Below are positions 4,580 through 5,538 of a DNA stretch of 5,538 bases, piece by piece. Below the pieces are notes generated by a model. That model searched no databases. It had not been told where the DNA came from and saw nothing but the letters and a program-made list of their open reading frames with translations. Positions within the stretch are counted from its first letter, which is position 1; every line of letters begins with the position of its first letter. The translations under genes were made by a program, and so were the position numbers. Location of the stretch: contig DAOUZW010000087.1 of the NCBI GenBank assembly GCA_030671315.1, positions 1 through 5,538 on the forward strand, written 5' to 3'. This DNA comes from Candidatus Bathyarchaeota archaeon. GTDB taxonomy: Archaea; Thermoproteota; Bathyarchaeia; 40CM-2-53-6; RBG-13-38-9.

Positions 4580-5221
4580 ATGCGCGGAGCAATCATTCTA
4601 GCTGGAGGCTCCAGTATAAGATTTGGCAGAAATAAAGCACTGGTAAGACTAAAAGATAAACCGCTCATAGAATACATAATCGACCAATCGAGAAAAATCA
4701 CTGACTTGATTGTTGTCACCATTAGCAAAAATGATTCTATCGAAGAATTTCAAAATATTTTACCTAGGGATATCGAAATTATCAGAGATGATGGAGGTTT
4801 AAAAAGTCCTTTAACTGGCTTAATGTCAGGCCTAAACAAATTTTCTGATGGATACGTAGCCGTAATTGCATGCGATATGCCCTTTATTAAAAGTGAAGTA
4901 TTGAATCTACTTTTTGAGAAAGCTATAGGATTTGATTTAGCGATTCCACGTTGGCCAAACGGATATTTGGAACCACTCCATGCAGTTTATGATTATAATA
5001 AAACTCGTCAATGTTTGAGTAAACTTAAAATTAGCAATAATACTCGTGTTTCAGATTTAATATCGATGTTACAATCAGTAAATTACTTAGACATTAGCGA
5101 AATTAGGAAAATTGATCCATCTTTAAGAGTTTTTTTTAACATAAACAGCGAAAATGAACTCAAAATCGCGGAAAATCATCTCCAAAAACCTTTTAAGAGA
5201 AAAAACCAGTTGCCAAATTAA
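4580..5221 (+). CDS. mobA: MobA-like molybdenum cofactor guanylyltransferase
   Basis: Predicted cytosolic nucleotidyltransferase that attaches GMP (or another nucleotide) to molybdopterin, giving the dinucleotide cofactor of DMSO-reductase-type molybdoenzymes. The 213-residue product has the NTP-transferase Rossmann-like fold. The nucleotide-binding loop LAGGSSIRFGRNKAL spans residues 7-21, with Lys19 as the phosphate-contacting lysine. SPLTGLMSGL (76-85) takes the place of the family's GPLAG motif. Asp99 in IACDMPF is the Mg2+ ligand. EPLHAVY (131-137) and FFNINSENEL (185-194) are the two C-terminal MobA signatures. A basic tail follows. The start ATG at 4580 is right for the family because the G loop begins at residue 7. 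Lying between tatA and tatC, it fits cofactor loading of Tat-exported molybdoenzymes. Use of CTP, as in MocA, cannot be excluded from sequence, but FFNINSENEL is characteristic of MobA. Confidence 0.9.
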   Translation: MRGAIILAGGSSIRFGRNKALVRLKDKPLIEYIIDQSRKITDLIVVTISKNDSIEEFQNILPRDIEIIRDDGGLKSPLTGLMSGLNKFSDGYVAVIACDMPFIKSEVLNLLFEKAIGFDLAIPRWPNGYLEPLHAVYDYNKTRQCLSKLKISNNTRVSDLISMLQSVNYLDISEIRKIDPSLRVFFNINSENELKIAENHLQKPFKRKNQLPN

Positions 5222-5381
5222 GTATTAAAGCGCACGCTATAATTGAGTAGTATTACTTGAATTCCAAAAGTTTAATTCGTTTTTCTGATAATGAGCGATA
5301 ACAATATAGGATATCTGTTAATAGCTAGTGCAGAACAATCAGGCGGGAACTCAAATTAGTGATACACACAAACGTGAACGG
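5222..5381 (+). promoter_or_regulatory. mobA-tatC intergenic region with candidate tatC promoter and T-tract
   Basis: This 160-bp stretch has no convincing gene. A T-rich run at 5269-5285 could end the tatA-mobA transcript, since archaeal termination often needs only T-tracts. A TATA-like AATATA (5303-5308) would start transcription near 5331, just after an in-frame GTG at 5328 that could begin tatC; slightly tighter spacing would make that GTG leaderless. Otherwise the leader to the ATG at 5382 is about 50 nt. Neither promoter nor terminator is well supported. Confidence 0.3.
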
Positions 5382-5538
5382 ATGAACTTCTGGGATCACT
5401 TGGACGAATTTCTCTCCCGAATGAGAATCGTATTCATTACAGTAATTGTTTCTGGATTATTCATTGGTTTCTTCCCAGTCAATCCAAAAGGTCTACTCGA
5501 CCCCGGAGCAACCTACGAGCCAATAATATCCGTGATCA
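5382..5538 (+). CDS. tatC: Sec-independent (Tat) translocase subunit TatC, 5' part only
   Basis: TatC is the polytopic membrane subunit that recognises twin-arginine signal peptides. The window ends after 52 codons, about a fifth of the usual gene. The visible part begins with the cytoplasmic motif FWDHLDEF (3-10), in which Glu9 corresponds to E. coli Glu15. The first transmembrane helix (about 15-31) and the start of the first external loop, rich in Pro and Gly (FFPVNPKGLLDPG), follow. Leu11 stands where most bacterial TatC proteins have an Arg (E. coli Arg17). The ATG at 5382 places the motif at the N-terminus as in many TatC proteins. The frame is open back to a GTG at 5328, which would add 18 polar residues and is a real alternative. 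Gene order tatA-mobA-tatC supports the call. Confidence 0.85.
   Translation, partial: MNFWDHLDEFLSRMRIVFITVIVSGLFIGFFPVNPKGLLDPGATYEPIISVI

Noticed and set aside
4540..4728. 62-codon minus-strand frame antisense to the start of mobA
   Set aside because: It overlaps the conserved nucleotide-binding loop of mobA and shows no domain of its own.
5229..5238. AGCG-CA-CGCT hairpin after the mobA stop
   Set aside because: A 4-bp stem with a 2-nt loop is too small to form a stable terminator, and archaeal termination does not usually depend on hairpins.
5291..5359. 22-codon ORF (ATG 5291 to TAG 5359) before tatC
   Set aside because: It is in a different frame from tatC, has no recognisable features, and is short enough to be chance. 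A frameshift joining it to tatC is possible but not supported by any motif.

Overview
The window looks like a piece of an AT-rich archaeal chromosome. The evidence is a bifunctional fructose-1,6-bisphosphate aldolase/phosphatase, a short archaeal-type triosephosphate isomerase, a prokaryotic-type DUF89 protein, archaeal-style TatA/TatC, TATA-like boxes about 26 nt before likely transcript starts, and almost no Shine-Dalgarno sequences. The exact lineage cannot be fixed by reading alone. A TACK-type (Thermoproteota/Thaumarchaeota/Bathyarchaeia-like) or other uncultivated archaeon is my best guess. The GAPDH is of the bacterial class I type, unlike the usual archaeal enzyme.

Left half, minus strand (1-2285): read in the direction of transcription, the order is the aldolase/phosphatase (2285-1173), then GAPDH (1131-112), then the first codons of an unrecognised gene that leaves the window at base 1. 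The three lie 41 and 24 nt apart, so they may be co-transcribed, although the GAPDH gap contains its own TATA-like box.

Centre (2286-2511): a 226-bp divergent intergenic region holds a TATA-like element for the rightward genes, a 10-bp palindrome on the aldolase side, a 6-bp-arm inverted repeat between the two, and a 9-codon mini-ORF. Rightward come triosephosphate isomerase and a DUF89 metal-dependent phosphatase, overlapping by 4 nt (GTGA). An 11-bp perfect stem-loop begins 5 nt after the DUF89 start codon.

Right part (4134-5538): tatA, then a MobA-like molybdenum cofactor nucleotidyltransferase, then the first 52 codons of tatC, cut by the window end. A TATA-like box lies before tatA, a perfect 14-bp palindrome lies immediately before mobA, and a 160-bp gap precedes the chosen tatC start.

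How the genes fit together: GAPDH, triosephosphate isomerase and the aldolase/phosphatase make an unbroken gluconeogenic block from 1,3-bisphosphoglycerate to fructose 6-phosphate, split over two divergent transcripts. DUF89 may remove damaged or misplaced sugar phosphates from that pathway. The tatA-mobA-tatC group joins Tat export to molybdopterin cofactor maturation, which fits export of folded molybdoenzymes. All genes appear intact except those cut by the window edges. I saw no tRNA, rRNA, CRISPR array or insertion sequence.
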